Below, in pieces: positions 54,590 through 62,854 of a stretch of 64,000 nt of DNA. Source of the stretch: Pseudogulbenkiania sp. MAI-1 (GTDB lineage Bacteria > Pseudomonadota > Gammaproteobacteria > Burkholderiales > Chromobacteriaceae). The stretch covers positions 4,155,001-4,219,000 of the forward strand of contig NZ_AZUR01000001.1 of assembly GCF_000527175.1 (NCBI RefSeq). Direction: 5' to 3'. Under the pieces are notes generated by a model. That model saw only the letters and a program-made list of their open reading frames with translations, was not told the origin of the DNA and made no database searches. A program made the translations under genes and the position numbers. Positions within the stretch are counted from its first letter, which is position 1. Each line of letters opens with the position of its first letter.

Positions 54590-57500
54590 TTACTCCCCCC
54601 GGAGCAGCTGCAGCAGTGCGTCGGCATTGAGCTTGGCGCTGATCTCGCCGCCTTCCAGCAGGCTGTCGGCCAGGTCGCGCTTGGCGGCGTGCAGCGCCAC
54701 GATCTGTTCCTCGATGGTGTGCTCGGCCACCAGCCGGTAGACGGTGACGGGGCGCTGCTGGCCCATGCGGTGGGCGCGGTCCGAGGCCTGGTCTTCCACC
54801 GCCGGGTTCCACCACGGGTCGAGGTGGATGACGTAGTCGGCGGCGGTGAGGTTGAGGCCGGTACCGCCGGCCTTGAGGCTGATCAGGAACAGCTCTCCCT
54901 CGCCGGCCTGGAAAGCGTCGACGCGTGCCTTGCGCTCCTTCGGCGGGGTGGCGCCGTCGAGGTATTGGTAGGCGATGCCGCGCTCGTCGAGCCAGCCGCG
55001 CACGATGGCGAGATGATCGACGAACTGGCTGAACACCAGCGCCTTGTGGCGGTTGTCCAGCAGCTCCTCGGCGATCTCGGCGAAGGCGGCGAGCTTGCTG
55101 CCGGCGAGCGGACTGTCCTCCAGCACCAGGCGCGGGTGGCAGCAGAAGCGGCGCAGCCGGGTGATTTCGGCCAAGACCTTGAGCGGTTTGCTGTCGTCCT
55201 GGCCCAGCGCGTCGAGCTTGTCCACCGCCTGCTGGCGCAGCGCCTCGTAGAGATGCATTTCCTCGCCGGACAGCGGCACCTTGAGGGTGATCTCGGTGCG
55301 CGGCGGCAGTTCGTCCAGCACCTGGCTCTTGGTACGGCGCAGGAGGAAGGGTTGGATCAGCGCCTTGAGCGCCTTCCTGGCGTTCTTGTCGCCGCGCTCG
55401 ACCGGGATGGCGAAGCGCTGGTTGAAGCGTTCCTGGCTGCCCAACAGGCCGGGGTTGAGGAAACGGAATAGGCTCCACAGCTCGCCCAGGTGGTTTTCCA
55501 CCGGGGTGCCGCTGGCGGCGAGCTTGAAGCCGGCCGTAAGGCCCAGCGCCGCCTGGGCGCGCTTGGTACCCGCGTTCTTGATCGCCTGCGCCTCGTCCAG
55601 CACCACGCTGGTCCACGGCACCGCGGCGAAGGCGTCGGCATCCTGCTGCAGCAGGCCGTAGCTCGTCACCACCAGGTCGAACGGGGCCAGGTCGGCCAGC
55701 GCGCGCTGCTGCTGGTAAAAGCGGACTCGGAGCGTCGGGGCGAAGCGGGCGGCTTCGGCCAGCCAGTTGAGCGCCACCGAGGTCGGTGCCACCACCAGCT
55801 GCGGCCCGGCCGGGGCGCGCTCGAGCAGCAAGGCCAGCGTCTGCACCGTCTTGCCGAGCCCCATGTCGTCGGCAAGACAAGCGCCCACGCCCCAGCGCGC
55901 GAGCCGGGACAGCCAGGCGTAGCCTTCCAGCTGGTAGTCGCGCAGTTCGGCCAGCAGCGTGGAGGGCGGCTTGGGCTGGTAGTCGCGCAGGCTCTCCAGC
56001 GTGGCGAGCTGTTCGCACCAGGCGGCGTCGGCCTCGAACTGGCCGGCCTCCTGTTCCAGCTCGGCCAAGAGCGGGGCGGTCAGGGCGGAGAGGCGGATGG
56101 CGCCGTCCTTGCCGACGTGATCGGCCAGCAGCGCCAGTTCGTCGAGCCGACGGCGCATGGCATCGGTGAGCGCCAGCCAGTCCTGCTCGCCGAGCTTGAG
56201 GAAGCGTCCGGGGCCGGCCTGCAGCAGTTCCAGCAGCTGGCGCAGTTGCAGCACACGGCCGTCGTCGAGTTCGACATCGCCGGAGAGCACGAACCAGTCG
56301 CCCTGCCGTTTCAGGCCGAACTTCATCTGGGCCAGGCCACGGCGTGCCTTGATGCGCATGCGTTCACCTTCCGGCCAGACGCACTCCAGCATGGCCGGGT
56401 CCATCGCCTGCAATTCGGACAGCACTTCCAATGCCGCCTGCGGCTCGGCCAGCTGCCATTCCTGGCCGTCGCCGTCGGCTTGAGCCAGCGCCGGGCAGGC
56501 ATCGAGCAGGGCTTGCAGCGCCTGCTTTTCCTGCCGCAGATCGCGGCGCGTCTGCAGGGCCTTGCCCTCCACCTCGCCCATCAGGTTTTCCATACCCTGG
56601 CCGGGCTTGCACCAGGCGCCACCGGGCAGCGGTCGCACCAGCAGTTGCAGGCGCAGGCCCTGCTCCAGCGGCAGCAGGTGGGCGTAGAGCCGGGTGTCGG
56701 CCGGCACGGTGGCGACGTGGGCCGCCAGCTCGGGGAGATCGGAGTGGATCGGCACCAGCGGCGCGATGCGGGTGATGGCCTCCATCAGTTGCGCCTTGGC
56801 CGCCAGCGGCACGGTCAGTTCCTTGCCGACGATGGCGGCGATCTGGCGGATTTCCTTGCTGACCGGGTAGACCACCAGCCGCGTCGGGGTGTCCTTTTCC
56901 CACACCACTTCGCTGTCGGGGCCGACGCGGGCCGGGGTCAGCTTGAGCTGGATGTGGGCACCGCTTTCCTTCAACTGCAGCGCCACCTGGCCGGCGACGA
57001 TGTCGATGCGCACGTCGGGGGCGTCGGCCCAGAACAGCGCCGGATGGCCGACCAACGCCGGCAGCGCCTTTTCGCCGTCGAGTTCGTAGCTGGAGCCGCC
57101 GTAGTAGCCGTCATAGCTGCGCTGGATGTGGCGGATGACGTTGCGGTCCTGTTCCAGCAGGTAATCGTAGCTGTCGGCCTCGTCCTGCAGCCGCTTGAGC
57201 GCCACGGCGCGGCCCTTGCTCCATTGGCCCTTGGCGCCGAGCTTCTGTTCGCGCGGTTCGAGCAGCACGCCGTGGCGTGCCGCACTGACGAACCAGGCGA
57301 GCCGGGTCGGGTTTTCCGACGCCGGTCGTGCTTCGCCTGCCTTGCCGGGGGCGAGCGAGAACAGCGCGGTGAGCGCATGCTGCCAGGCTTCGCGACGCTG
57401 GTAGACATCCAATAATGGCCGCGCGCCGTGCCGGCTGTGCCAGTCCGGCGTGCTGCGGGGCTCGCCGAATTGCCGCTCCAGCAGCACCTCCAGCTCTTCG

Positions 57501-58702
57501 ACCACGCGCTGGTAGCCTTCCTGATGCATGCGCTCGCGGAAGGCGTGCAGCGTGGCTTGCCAGCCCCTGGTGGTGGCCTGCCGGGCATCGAGCCAATAGA
57601 GCGCCAGCGCCAGCATCAGGCCGTCCAGCCCGGCCAGGTGGATCTGCTCGGGCAGACCAAGGTAAGCCGGCACCGCCACGCCTTCCTGCAGCGCTACCAG
57701 GTGCTGCAGCAGGGCGTAGCTCTGGCCGAGGTTGTGCTTGATGCCGTGCTGGATCGCCTGCTTCAGCTCGGCCTGGCGGGCCGGATCGGCCGCGCCCAGC
57801 AAGGCCAGGCAGTAGAGCGCGTGCAGTTCGGCCGGCAAGTCGAGCTTGCGTTGCCGGGTTTCTGCCTTGCGCTGTTCGCGCCAGGCGTCGAGATGGGCCA
57901 GCGCCGCGCCGTAGCTGCCCTGCAGCAGCAGGGCGCTGAGCGCACCGCCGAGGCTGTTGCCGATGCGGCCGAACTGCGCCACCCGCTCGCCGTCGCCGCG
58001 CCACAGCGCTTGGCGCAGCAGCCATTCGGCCAGTTCTTCCCAGTCGCTGTAGCCGCTGTCCCAGCGCGACAGCGCGTAGTCGTAACCGTGGCGGAAGCCG
58101 TCGAAACGCCAACAGGCTTCCGGCAGGTAGTCGAGCAGCAGCATCACCTGCACGTCGTCAGCCAGCCCGTCGAACAGCGCGCGCCCGGCGGCGTCGGCGA
58201 ACAGCCGCTTGGCCGGCGAGGGCGGCGTCTGCCCGGCACGCTGTTGCAACTCATGCAGTTGCGCGAGCCAGCGCTGCGCCGGTCGGGCCTGGCCACCGAG
58301 CACGGCAAGCCACAGTTGCAACTGGCACTGCGCCAGGTCGGCCGCTCCCCAGCTCGCCTGACGGCTGCCGAGATGCTCGGGCAGCAGCTTGCTCCAGCGC
58401 GCCAGCTCGCGCCGGTCCTGCAGCAGGGGCAACAGCGCGGCGGTGCGCGCCGCCGGCGCCAGGCGGAAGGGCAGGCCGGGGGTGCGCACGATCCACTGCC
58501 GGTTCTCCAGCTCGGCCAGCAGCGTACCGAGCCGGACGCTGTCGAGCGCCTTGCCGTGGTCGTCGTGCACCTCGGCGCGATGCAGCAGCGTCAACAGGTT
58601 GGCCTTGGTCTCGCCGCCGGGCAGCAGCGCCAGCACGGACAGCAGCGCCTGGTGGGCGGGAGTGAGGGCGGGCTCGATGGGATCGGAAAACAGGTCGGTC
58701 AT
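54590..58702 (-). CDS. SNF2-family DEAD/DEAH helicase (long bacterial type)
   Basis: A 1370-residue SWI2/SNF2 ATPase. About 880 N-terminal residues, helical and Gln/Leu/Ala-rich, belong to no domain I can name. Then the ATPase: LADDMGLGKTVQTLALL (about 945-960), VVLDEAQAIKN (about 1034), SGTPVENHLGELWSLFRFLNPGLLG, and the C-terminal lobe with LVFSQFVDHLAIV and GGTGLNLTAADYVIHLDPWWNPAVEDQASDRAHRMGQ (about 1280-1315). Such proteins translocate on double-stranded DNA and remodel protein-DNA complexes. RapA is excluded by domain layout. Stands alone between a two-component operon and hemL. Confidence 0.9.
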   Translation of the reverse strand: MTDLFSDPIEPALTPAHQALLSVLALLPGGETKANLLTLLHRAEVHDDHGKALDSVRLGTLLAELENRQWIVRTPGLPFRLAPAARTAALLPLLQDRRELARWSKLLPEHLGSRQASWGAADLAQCQLQLWLAVLGGQARPAQRWLAQLHELQQRAGQTPPSPAKRLFADAAGRALFDGLADDVQVMLLLDYLPEACWRFDGFRHGYDYALSRWDSGYSDWEELAEWLLRQALWRGDGERVAQFGRIGNSLGGALSALLLQGSYGAALAHLDAWREQRKAETRQRKLDLPAELHALYCLALLGAADPARQAELKQAIQHGIKHNLGQSYALLQHLVALQEGVAVPAYLGLPEQIHLAGLDGLMLALALYWLDARQATTRGWQATLHAFRERMHQEGYQRVVEELEVLLERQFGEPRSTPDWHSRHGARPLLDVYQRREAWQHALTALFSLAPGKAGEARPASENPTRLAWFVSAARHGVLLEPREQKLGAKGQWSKGRAVALKRLQDEADSYDYLLEQDRNVIRHIQRSYDGYYGGSSYELDGEKALPALVGHPALFWADAPDVRIDIVAGQVALQLKESGAHIQLKLTPARVGPDSEVVWEKDTPTRLVVYPVSKEIRQIAAIVGKELTVPLAAKAQLMEAITRIAPLVPIHSDLPELAAHVATVPADTRLYAHLLPLEQGLRLQLLVRPLPGGAWCKPGQGMENLMGEVEGKALQTRRDLRQEKQALQALLDACPALAQADGDGQEWQLAEPQAALEVLSELQAMDPAMLECVWPEGERMRIKARRGLAQMKFGLKRQGDWFVLSGDVELDDGRVLQLRQLLELLQAGPGRFLKLGEQDWLALTDAMRRRLDELALLADHVGKDGAIRLSALTAPLLAELEQEAGQFEADAAWCEQLATLESLRDYQPKPPSTLLAELRDYQLEGYAWLSRLARWGVGACLADDMGLGKTVQTLALLLERAPAGPQLVVAPTSVALNWLAEAARFAPTLRVRFYQQQRALADLAPFDLVVTSYGLLQQDADAFAAVPWTSVVLDEAQAIKNAGTKRAQAALGLTAGFKLAASGTPVENHLGELWSLFRFLNPGLLGSQERFNQRFAIPVERGDKNARKALKALIQPFLLRRTKSQVLDELPPRTEITLKVPLSGEEMHLYEALRQQAVDKLDALGQDDSKPLKVLAEITRLRRFCCHPRLVLEDSPLAGSKLAAFAEIAEELLDNRHKALVFSQFVDHLAIVRGWLDERGIAYQYLDGATPPKERKARVDAFQAGEGELFLISLKAGGTGLNLTAADYVIHLDPWWNPAVEDQASDRAHRMGQQRPVTVYRLVAEHTIEEQIVALHAAKRDLADSLLEGGEISAKLNADALLQLLRGE

Positions 58703-58785
58703 GATTGGTGGGTAAGGGCAGCAGGACGGCCGGCCAGGCCGCAGCCCCAGGTAGAGTTCTGCAGCCTGGCCGGTTTCAGCGGAAC

Positions 58786-60063
58786 TTAGATCTTCGCCAG
58801 CGCGCGGCGCGCCGCGGCGATGGTCTCGTCGATCAGCGCGTCGGTATGGGCGATCGACACGAAGCCGGCCTCGTAGGCGGACGGCGCCAGGTAGATGCCT
58901 TCGTCGAGCATGGCGTGGAAGAACGCCTTGAAGCGGGCGATGTCGCAGCGAGTCGCCTCGGCGTAGCTGGTCGGCACGGTATCGCTGAAGTAGAAGCCGA
59001 ACATGCCGCCCACGCTGTCGGTACTCATCGCCACGCCGGCCTCGCGCGCGGCCTCGGCGAGACCCGCAGCCAGCTTGGCGCTGCGCGCGGAGAGCGTGTC
59101 GTGGAAGCCCGGCTGCTGGATCAGCTTGAGCGTGGTCAGCCCGGCCGCCACCGCCAGTGGATTGCCGGACAGCGTGCCGGCCTGATAGACGTTACCCAGC
59201 GGCGCGATCTTGGCCATGATGTCGGCACGGCCGCCGAATGCCGCCAGCGGCATGCCGCCGCCCACCACCTTGCCCAGCGTGGTCAGGTCCGGCGTGATGC
59301 TGTGCAGGCCCTGGGCGCAGTTCAGCGCCACGCGGAAGCCGGTCATCACCTCGTCGTAGATCAGCAGTGCGCCGTGCTGTTCGGTCAGCGCGCGCAAGGC
59401 CTGGACGAACTCGGCCGACGGCTTGATCAGGTTCATGTTGCCGGCGATCGGCTCCAGGATCACGCAGGCGATCTGGTCGCCGACTTCCTTGAAGGTGTCG
59501 GCGAGCTGCTGCACGTCGTTGTACTGCAGCACCAGGGTGTGCTTGGTGCAGTCGGCCGGCACGCCGCCGGAGGACGGGTTGCCGAAGGTCAGCAGGCCGG
59601 AGCCGGCCTTCACCAGCAGGCTGTCGGAATGACCGTGGTAGCAGCCCTCGAACTTGACGATCAGGTCGCGCCCGGTGAAACCACGCGCGAGGCGGATGGC
59701 GCTCATCGTCGCCTCGGTGCCGGAGCTGACGAGACGAAGCTGCTCGACGGACGGCAAGAGCTTGCAGATTTCCTCGGCAATCTCGACCTCGCCCTCGGTC
59801 GGCGCGCCGAACGACAGCCCGCCGACGGCGGCGTCCTGCACCGCCTTGACCACCTCGGGATGGGCATGGCCGAGGATGGCCGGGCCCCAGGAGCCGACGT
59901 AGTCGAGGTACTGCTTGTCGTCGGCATCCCAGAAATAGGCGCCTGCGGCGCGCTTGACGAAGCGCGGCGTGCCACCGACCTGGCCAAAGGCGCGTACCGG
60001 CGAGTTGACGCCGCCGGGGATCACTTGCTTGCCACGTTCAAACAGTTCGAGATTGCGGGACAT
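58786..60063 (-). CDS. hemL: Glutamate-1-semialdehyde 2,1-aminomutase
   Basis: PLP enzyme making 5-aminolevulinate in the C5 route to haem. 425 residues: PGGVNSPVRAFG, YVGSWGPAILGHAHP, SSGTEATMSAIRLARG, YDEVMTGFR and the PLP lysine Lys265 in TLGKVVGGGMPLAAFGG. Full length with standard start. hemJ, acting later in the same pathway, is encoded 800 bp away on the same strand. Confidence 0.96.
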   Translation of the reverse strand: MSRNLELFERGKQVIPGGVNSPVRAFGQVGGTPRFVKRAAGAYFWDADDKQYLDYVGSWGPAILGHAHPEVVKAVQDAAVGGLSFGAPTEGEVEIAEEICKLLPSVEQLRLVSSGTEATMSAIRLARGFTGRDLIVKFEGCYHGHSDSLLVKAGSGLLTFGNPSSGGVPADCTKHTLVLQYNDVQQLADTFKEVGDQIACVILEPIAGNMNLIKPSAEFVQALRALTEQHGALLIYDEVMTGFRVALNCAQGLHSITPDLTTLGKVVGGGMPLAAFGGRADIMAKIAPLGNVYQAGTLSGNPLAVAAGLTTLKLIQQPGFHDTLSARSAKLAAGLAEAAREAGVAMSTDSVGGMFGFYFSDTVPTSYAEATRCDIARFKAFFHAMLDEGIYLAPSAYEAGFVSIAHTDALIDETIAAARRALAKI

Positions 60064-60161
60064 GATGGTTTCCTGATGAGAGCAATGTTCAGAGCTTGGC
60101 CGAAACGTCAGAGTCTAGTGCAGCGGGCGGGCGAACCCAAGCCTCGCACGGCAACCGACGC

Positions 60162-60632
60162 TCATTCCTGCGGCCAGCGGGTATACGGATTCTTCGACAG
60201 GTAGGCGTTGGTGTAGCGCCCGTCGTGGGTGACTTCCTCGCCGAGCCAGGCCGGCTTGTCGAACGGCGTGTCCTCGGCCGGCAGTTCGATCTCGGCCATC
60301 ACCAGGCCGGCGTTCTCGCCGAAGAACTCGTCCACTTCCCAGACGAAACCGCCGTGTTCGATGCGGTGGCGCAGCTTGTCGACCACCATCGGGCACATGC
60401 GGTCGAGCATGGTCTGGGCGTCGGCGAGCGGGATGGCGTACTCGAACTCGTGGCGTGAGACGTCGGTGACGTGGCCCTTCAGCGTGAGCCAAGCCTGCTC
60501 GCCGACCACGCGCACGCGCACCGTGCGCTCCTTCTCCACCGACAAATAACCCTGGCGGTAACGCACGCCCTCGGCCAGCCCGCGCCAGCCGTCGTTGGCG
60601 ACGCGAAAGCGCCGCTCGATTTCCATTCCCAT
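60162..60632 (-). CDS. CYTH domain protein (triphosphate tunnel metalloenzyme)
   Basis: A 156-residue protein with the CYTH signature EIERRFRV at the start and alternating charged strands (RVRVVGEQAWLTLKG, FEYAIPLADAQTM, WEVDEFFGENAGLVMAEIELP). Members are inorganic triphosphatases or class IV adenylate cyclases; length and NygbP-like pattern favour triphosphatase. AAGGAA lies 6 nt before ATG at 60632. Confidence 0.87.
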   Translation of the reverse strand: MGMEIERRFRVANDGWRGLAEGVRYRQGYLSVEKERTVRVRVVGEQAWLTLKGHVTDVSRHEFEYAIPLADAQTMLDRMCPMVVDKLRHRIEHGGFVWEVDEFFGENAGLVMAEIELPAEDTPFDKPAWLGEEVTHDGRYTNAYLSKNPYTRWPQE

Positions 60633-60715
60633 GTCGTTTCCTTGATTAACCATCTGGGGACCAGAGTCTATCCCAGTAGGCGAGCGAGCCAAGGCAGGTT
60701 GAGTGCCGTCCGAAA

Positions 60716-60795
60716 CGTAGGATGGGTGGAGCAAAGCGAAACCCATCGACCGAAGTTGATGGATTCCGGCAGCGGATGCCTTCACCCATCCTACG
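60716..60795. repeat. Palindromic intergenic repeat CGTAGGATGGGTG (80 bp)
   Basis: Perfect 13-bp terminal inverted repeats CGTAGGATGGGTG (60716-60728) and CACCCATCCTACG (60783-60795) enclosing a segment that reads GAGCAAAGCGAAACCCATC. This matches a repeat type I know from many beta- and gammaproteobacterial genomes. Lies between the CYTH and hemJ genes; unrelated in sequence to the GAACC elements. Confidence 0.75.
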
Positions 60796-60839
60796 AGCGC
60801 TCAAGATGCGAAGGTGCAGCCGCCTAATGGGATGGACTC

Positions 60840-61256
60840 TCAGAAGGGTTTGACCACCACTAATATCACCACCGCCAGCAACACCAGCACCGGCAGCTCG
60901 TTGAACACGCGAAACCAGGTGTGGCTGCGCGTGTTGCGGTGCGCGGCAAAGGCTTTGCAGAAGCGCCCGCAGACGCCGTGGTAGGCCACCAGGCCGGCCA
61001 CCAGCGCCAGCTTGGCGTGCAGCCAGCCACCGCTGTGGCCGTAACCGAACATCAGCCACAGGCCCAGCGCCAGCGCCAGCACGCCGAGCGGGGTCATGAA
61101 GCGGTAGAGCTTGTTCATCATCATCAGCAGCCGCTCGTACTCGGCCGGGTGCTCGGCCATGGCCAGGTTGACGAAGATGCGCGGCAGGTAGAACAGTCCG
61201 GCGAACCACGCCACCACGAAGAAGATGTGGAACGCCTTGAGATAGAGATACGCCAA
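60840..61256 (-). CDS. hemJ: HemJ-type protoporphyrinogen IX oxidase (CopD-like membrane protein)
   Basis: A 138-residue membrane protein with four spans: YLYLKAFHIFFVVAWFAGLFYLPRIFVN (with the conserved His10), PLGVLALALGLWLMF, HAKLALVAGLVAYHG and FNELPVLVLLAVVILVVV. This is the HemJ/UPF0093 pattern, a haem-dependent enzyme oxidising protoporphyrinogen IX. The nearby hemL supports a role in haem synthesis. A CopD copper-resistance role is less likely because of length. Confidence 0.85.
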   Translation of the reverse strand: MAYLYLKAFHIFFVVAWFAGLFYLPRIFVNLAMAEHPAEYERLLMMMNKLYRFMTPLGVLALALGLWLMFGYGHSGGWLHAKLALVAGLVAYHGVCGRFCKAFAAHRNTRSHTWFRVFNELPVLVLLAVVILVVVKPF

Positions 61257-61257
61257 T

Positions 61258-61623
61258 TCAGGCCCCGTAATACAGTCGAAGGGTTTTCGGCAGACGCGCC
61301 AGCACCAGCTTACGCGATTCGGCGATGCCGGCCTTGATGTCGGGCAAAGCCAGGCCTTGCAGCGAGCTCACCTGGATCCAGCGCGCCCGCGCCAAGTAGG
61401 GTGCTGGGCGCACCCCGGGCAGGCCGGTCAGCGCCAGGAAATCCTCGGCCGCCACCTTGTAGGCCACGCTGTCCGGCAGGAACAGCGCGAACATCTTGTT
61501 TTCCAGGCTCACCACACGGCACTGCTGCCACTTCAGGTCGAAGCTGGCGCCGGGCAGGGCCAGCGCGTATTGCTCCAGTTCGGCGAGGTGAGCGACGAGG
61601 TCGGCGGCGGGTTCCGGTTTCAC
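61258..61623 (-). CDS. MmcQ/YjbR family protein
   Basis: A 121-residue protein of the MmcQ/YjbR fold: ALALPGASFDLKWQQCRVVSLENKMFALFLPD, YKVAAEDFLALTG, PYLARARWIQVSSLQ, IAESRKLVLARLPKTLR. Thought to bind DNA by fold but with no proven function. Ends 1 bp before hemJ start. Confidence 0.83.
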   Translation of the reverse strand: MKPEPAADLVAHLAELEQYALALPGASFDLKWQQCRVVSLENKMFALFLPDSVAYKVAAEDFLALTGLPGVRPAPYLARARWIQVSSLQGLALPDIKAGIAESRKLVLARLPKTLRLYYGA

Positions 61624-61636
61624 GTGAAACGTCGCC

Positions 61637-62446
61637 TCAGCGCTTGCGCGCCGCCTCGTAGAGCGGCATCACGCGCGGAATGCGCGCCGACAGCTCCTGG
61701 ATGCGGCTGCTGCCGGAGGGGTGGGTGGAAAGGAATTCCGGGCCGTTGCCGTCGCCCGTGGCCAGCATCTTCTTCCACACGCTGACCGCGGCGTTGGGGT
61801 TGTAGCCGGCACGCGCCATCAGCTCCAGCCCGATGACGTCGGCCTCGCTCTCCATGGTGCGGCTCTTGGGCTTGGTCAGCGCCAGATCGCCGGCCAGCGA
61901 GGCCAGGTCCATCGCGCCCTGTCCCAGGCCGGCCAGGGCGCCGACCACCGACAACCCCATCTGCTGGGCGTAAGCCTGGCTCATCTGCTCGCGCGAATGC
62001 TCGCGCAGCGCGTGCGCCATCTCGTGGCCGATCACGGCGGCCAGTTCGTCGTCGGTGAGCGCGAGCTTGGTGATCAGACCGGAATAGACCATGACCTTGC
62101 CGCCCGCCATGGCGTAGGCGTTGAGCTCGGGCGAGTCGGCGACGTTGACTTCCCAGCGCCAGGTACGCGCGTCGGGGCGGAACACCGGGGTCTGCGCGAT
62201 CAGGCGGTTGGCGACGTTGCGCACGCGTGCGGTCAGGGCGGGGTTGCTGTTGAGCTTGCCGGCGCTGCGCACCTTGTTCAGTTCCTGCGCGTAGGACTTG
62301 GCGGAGGCCTGTTCCACCTCCTGCGACGACAGCAGCATGGTCTGCTTGCGCTCCACACCCACCGCCCCGGACTGGGTGGTGGAGACCTGGGCGCAGCCGG
62401 CGGCGGCGGCCAGGGTAACGGCCAACAGCGACAATTTCCACGACAT
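61637..62446 (-). CDS. M48 family metallopeptidase lipoprotein
   Basis: A 269-residue zinc peptidase: lipoprotein signal with lipobox AAAGC (Cys18), NAYAMAGGKVMVYSGLI, catalytic HEMAH in AAVIGHEMAHALREHSREQ, third ligand region TMESEADVIGLELMARAGYNP, and FLSTHPSGSSRIQELSARIP. It resembles LoiP/YcaL-type outer-membrane quality-control proteases and the BepA group without TPR repeats. Start at 62446 gives a complete lipoprotein signal. Confidence 0.9.
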   Translation of the reverse strand: MSWKLSLLAVTLAAAAGCAQVSTTQSGAVGVERKQTMLLSSQEVEQASAKSYAQELNKVRSAGKLNSNPALTARVRNVANRLIAQTPVFRPDARTWRWEVNVADSPELNAYAMAGGKVMVYSGLITKLALTDDELAAVIGHEMAHALREHSREQMSQAYAQQMGLSVVGALAGLGQGAMDLASLAGDLALTKPKSRTMESEADVIGLELMARAGYNPNAAVSVWKKMLATGDGNGPEFLSTHPSGSSRIQELSARIPRVMPLYEAARKR

Positions 62447-62480
62447 CACGTTTTTCTTCCTCGTGCTCACGGGGCCGGGT

Positions 62481-62645
62481 TCAGAACTCGACCATCTCGA
62501 AATCTTCCTTGCGGGCGTCGCAGTCCGGGCAGGTCCAGTTGACCGGCACGTCTTCCCAGCGGGTGCCCGGGGGGATGCCGTCTTCGGGGCGGCCCGCCTC
62601 TTCCTCGTAAATGAAACCACAAATGAGACACATCCAACTGCGCAT
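62481..62645 (-). CDS. Rubredoxin
   Basis: A 54-residue iron-only electron carrier: MCLICGFIYEEEAGRPEDGI with the first CxxC pair (Cys6, Cys9), GTRWEDVPVNWTCPDC with the second pair (Cys39, Cys42), and KEDFEMVEF at the end. All four iron ligands are present. Divergent from thiD, with a mobile element in between. Confidence 0.95.
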   Translation of the reverse strand: MRSWMCLICGFIYEEEAGRPEDGIPPGTRWEDVPVNWTCPDCDARKEDFEMVEF

Positions 62646-62683
62646 CGCCTTCGGCCCCTGCTCGGTTAAAATGATAATTCTAA

Positions 62684-62825
62684 GAACCTGTTCACGATCT
62701 GTCGCGAGCGTCCCTCAGCGGGGTGAAGAGCAGCGCAGAAACCGGAATGTACATACAGTACATGAGGATTTCGAGCAGTGCATGATCCCCGATCAGGGAC
62801 GCGCAGCAAGATCGTGAACAGGTTC
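62684..62825. mobile_element. MITE-like palindromic element, intact copy B (142 bp)
   Basis: Ends GAACCTGTTCACGATCT and AGATCGTGAACAGGTTC with flanking TAA on both sides (62681-62683 and 62826-62828). About 94% identical to the reverse complement of copy A at 17705-17845; the differences cluster in the central GTAC palindrome and one loop. It fills most of the rubredoxin-thiD divergent intergenic region, so it sits in or near both promoters. Confidence 0.9.
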
Positions 62826-62854
62826 TAAATCCTGACCGACAAAGAGGCCAAGCT

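Noticed and set aside
62646..62854. TPP riboswitch upstream of thiD
   Set aside because: Almost all of this region is the mobile element; the conserved CUGAGA and ACCUGAUC-type THI box segments are absent.
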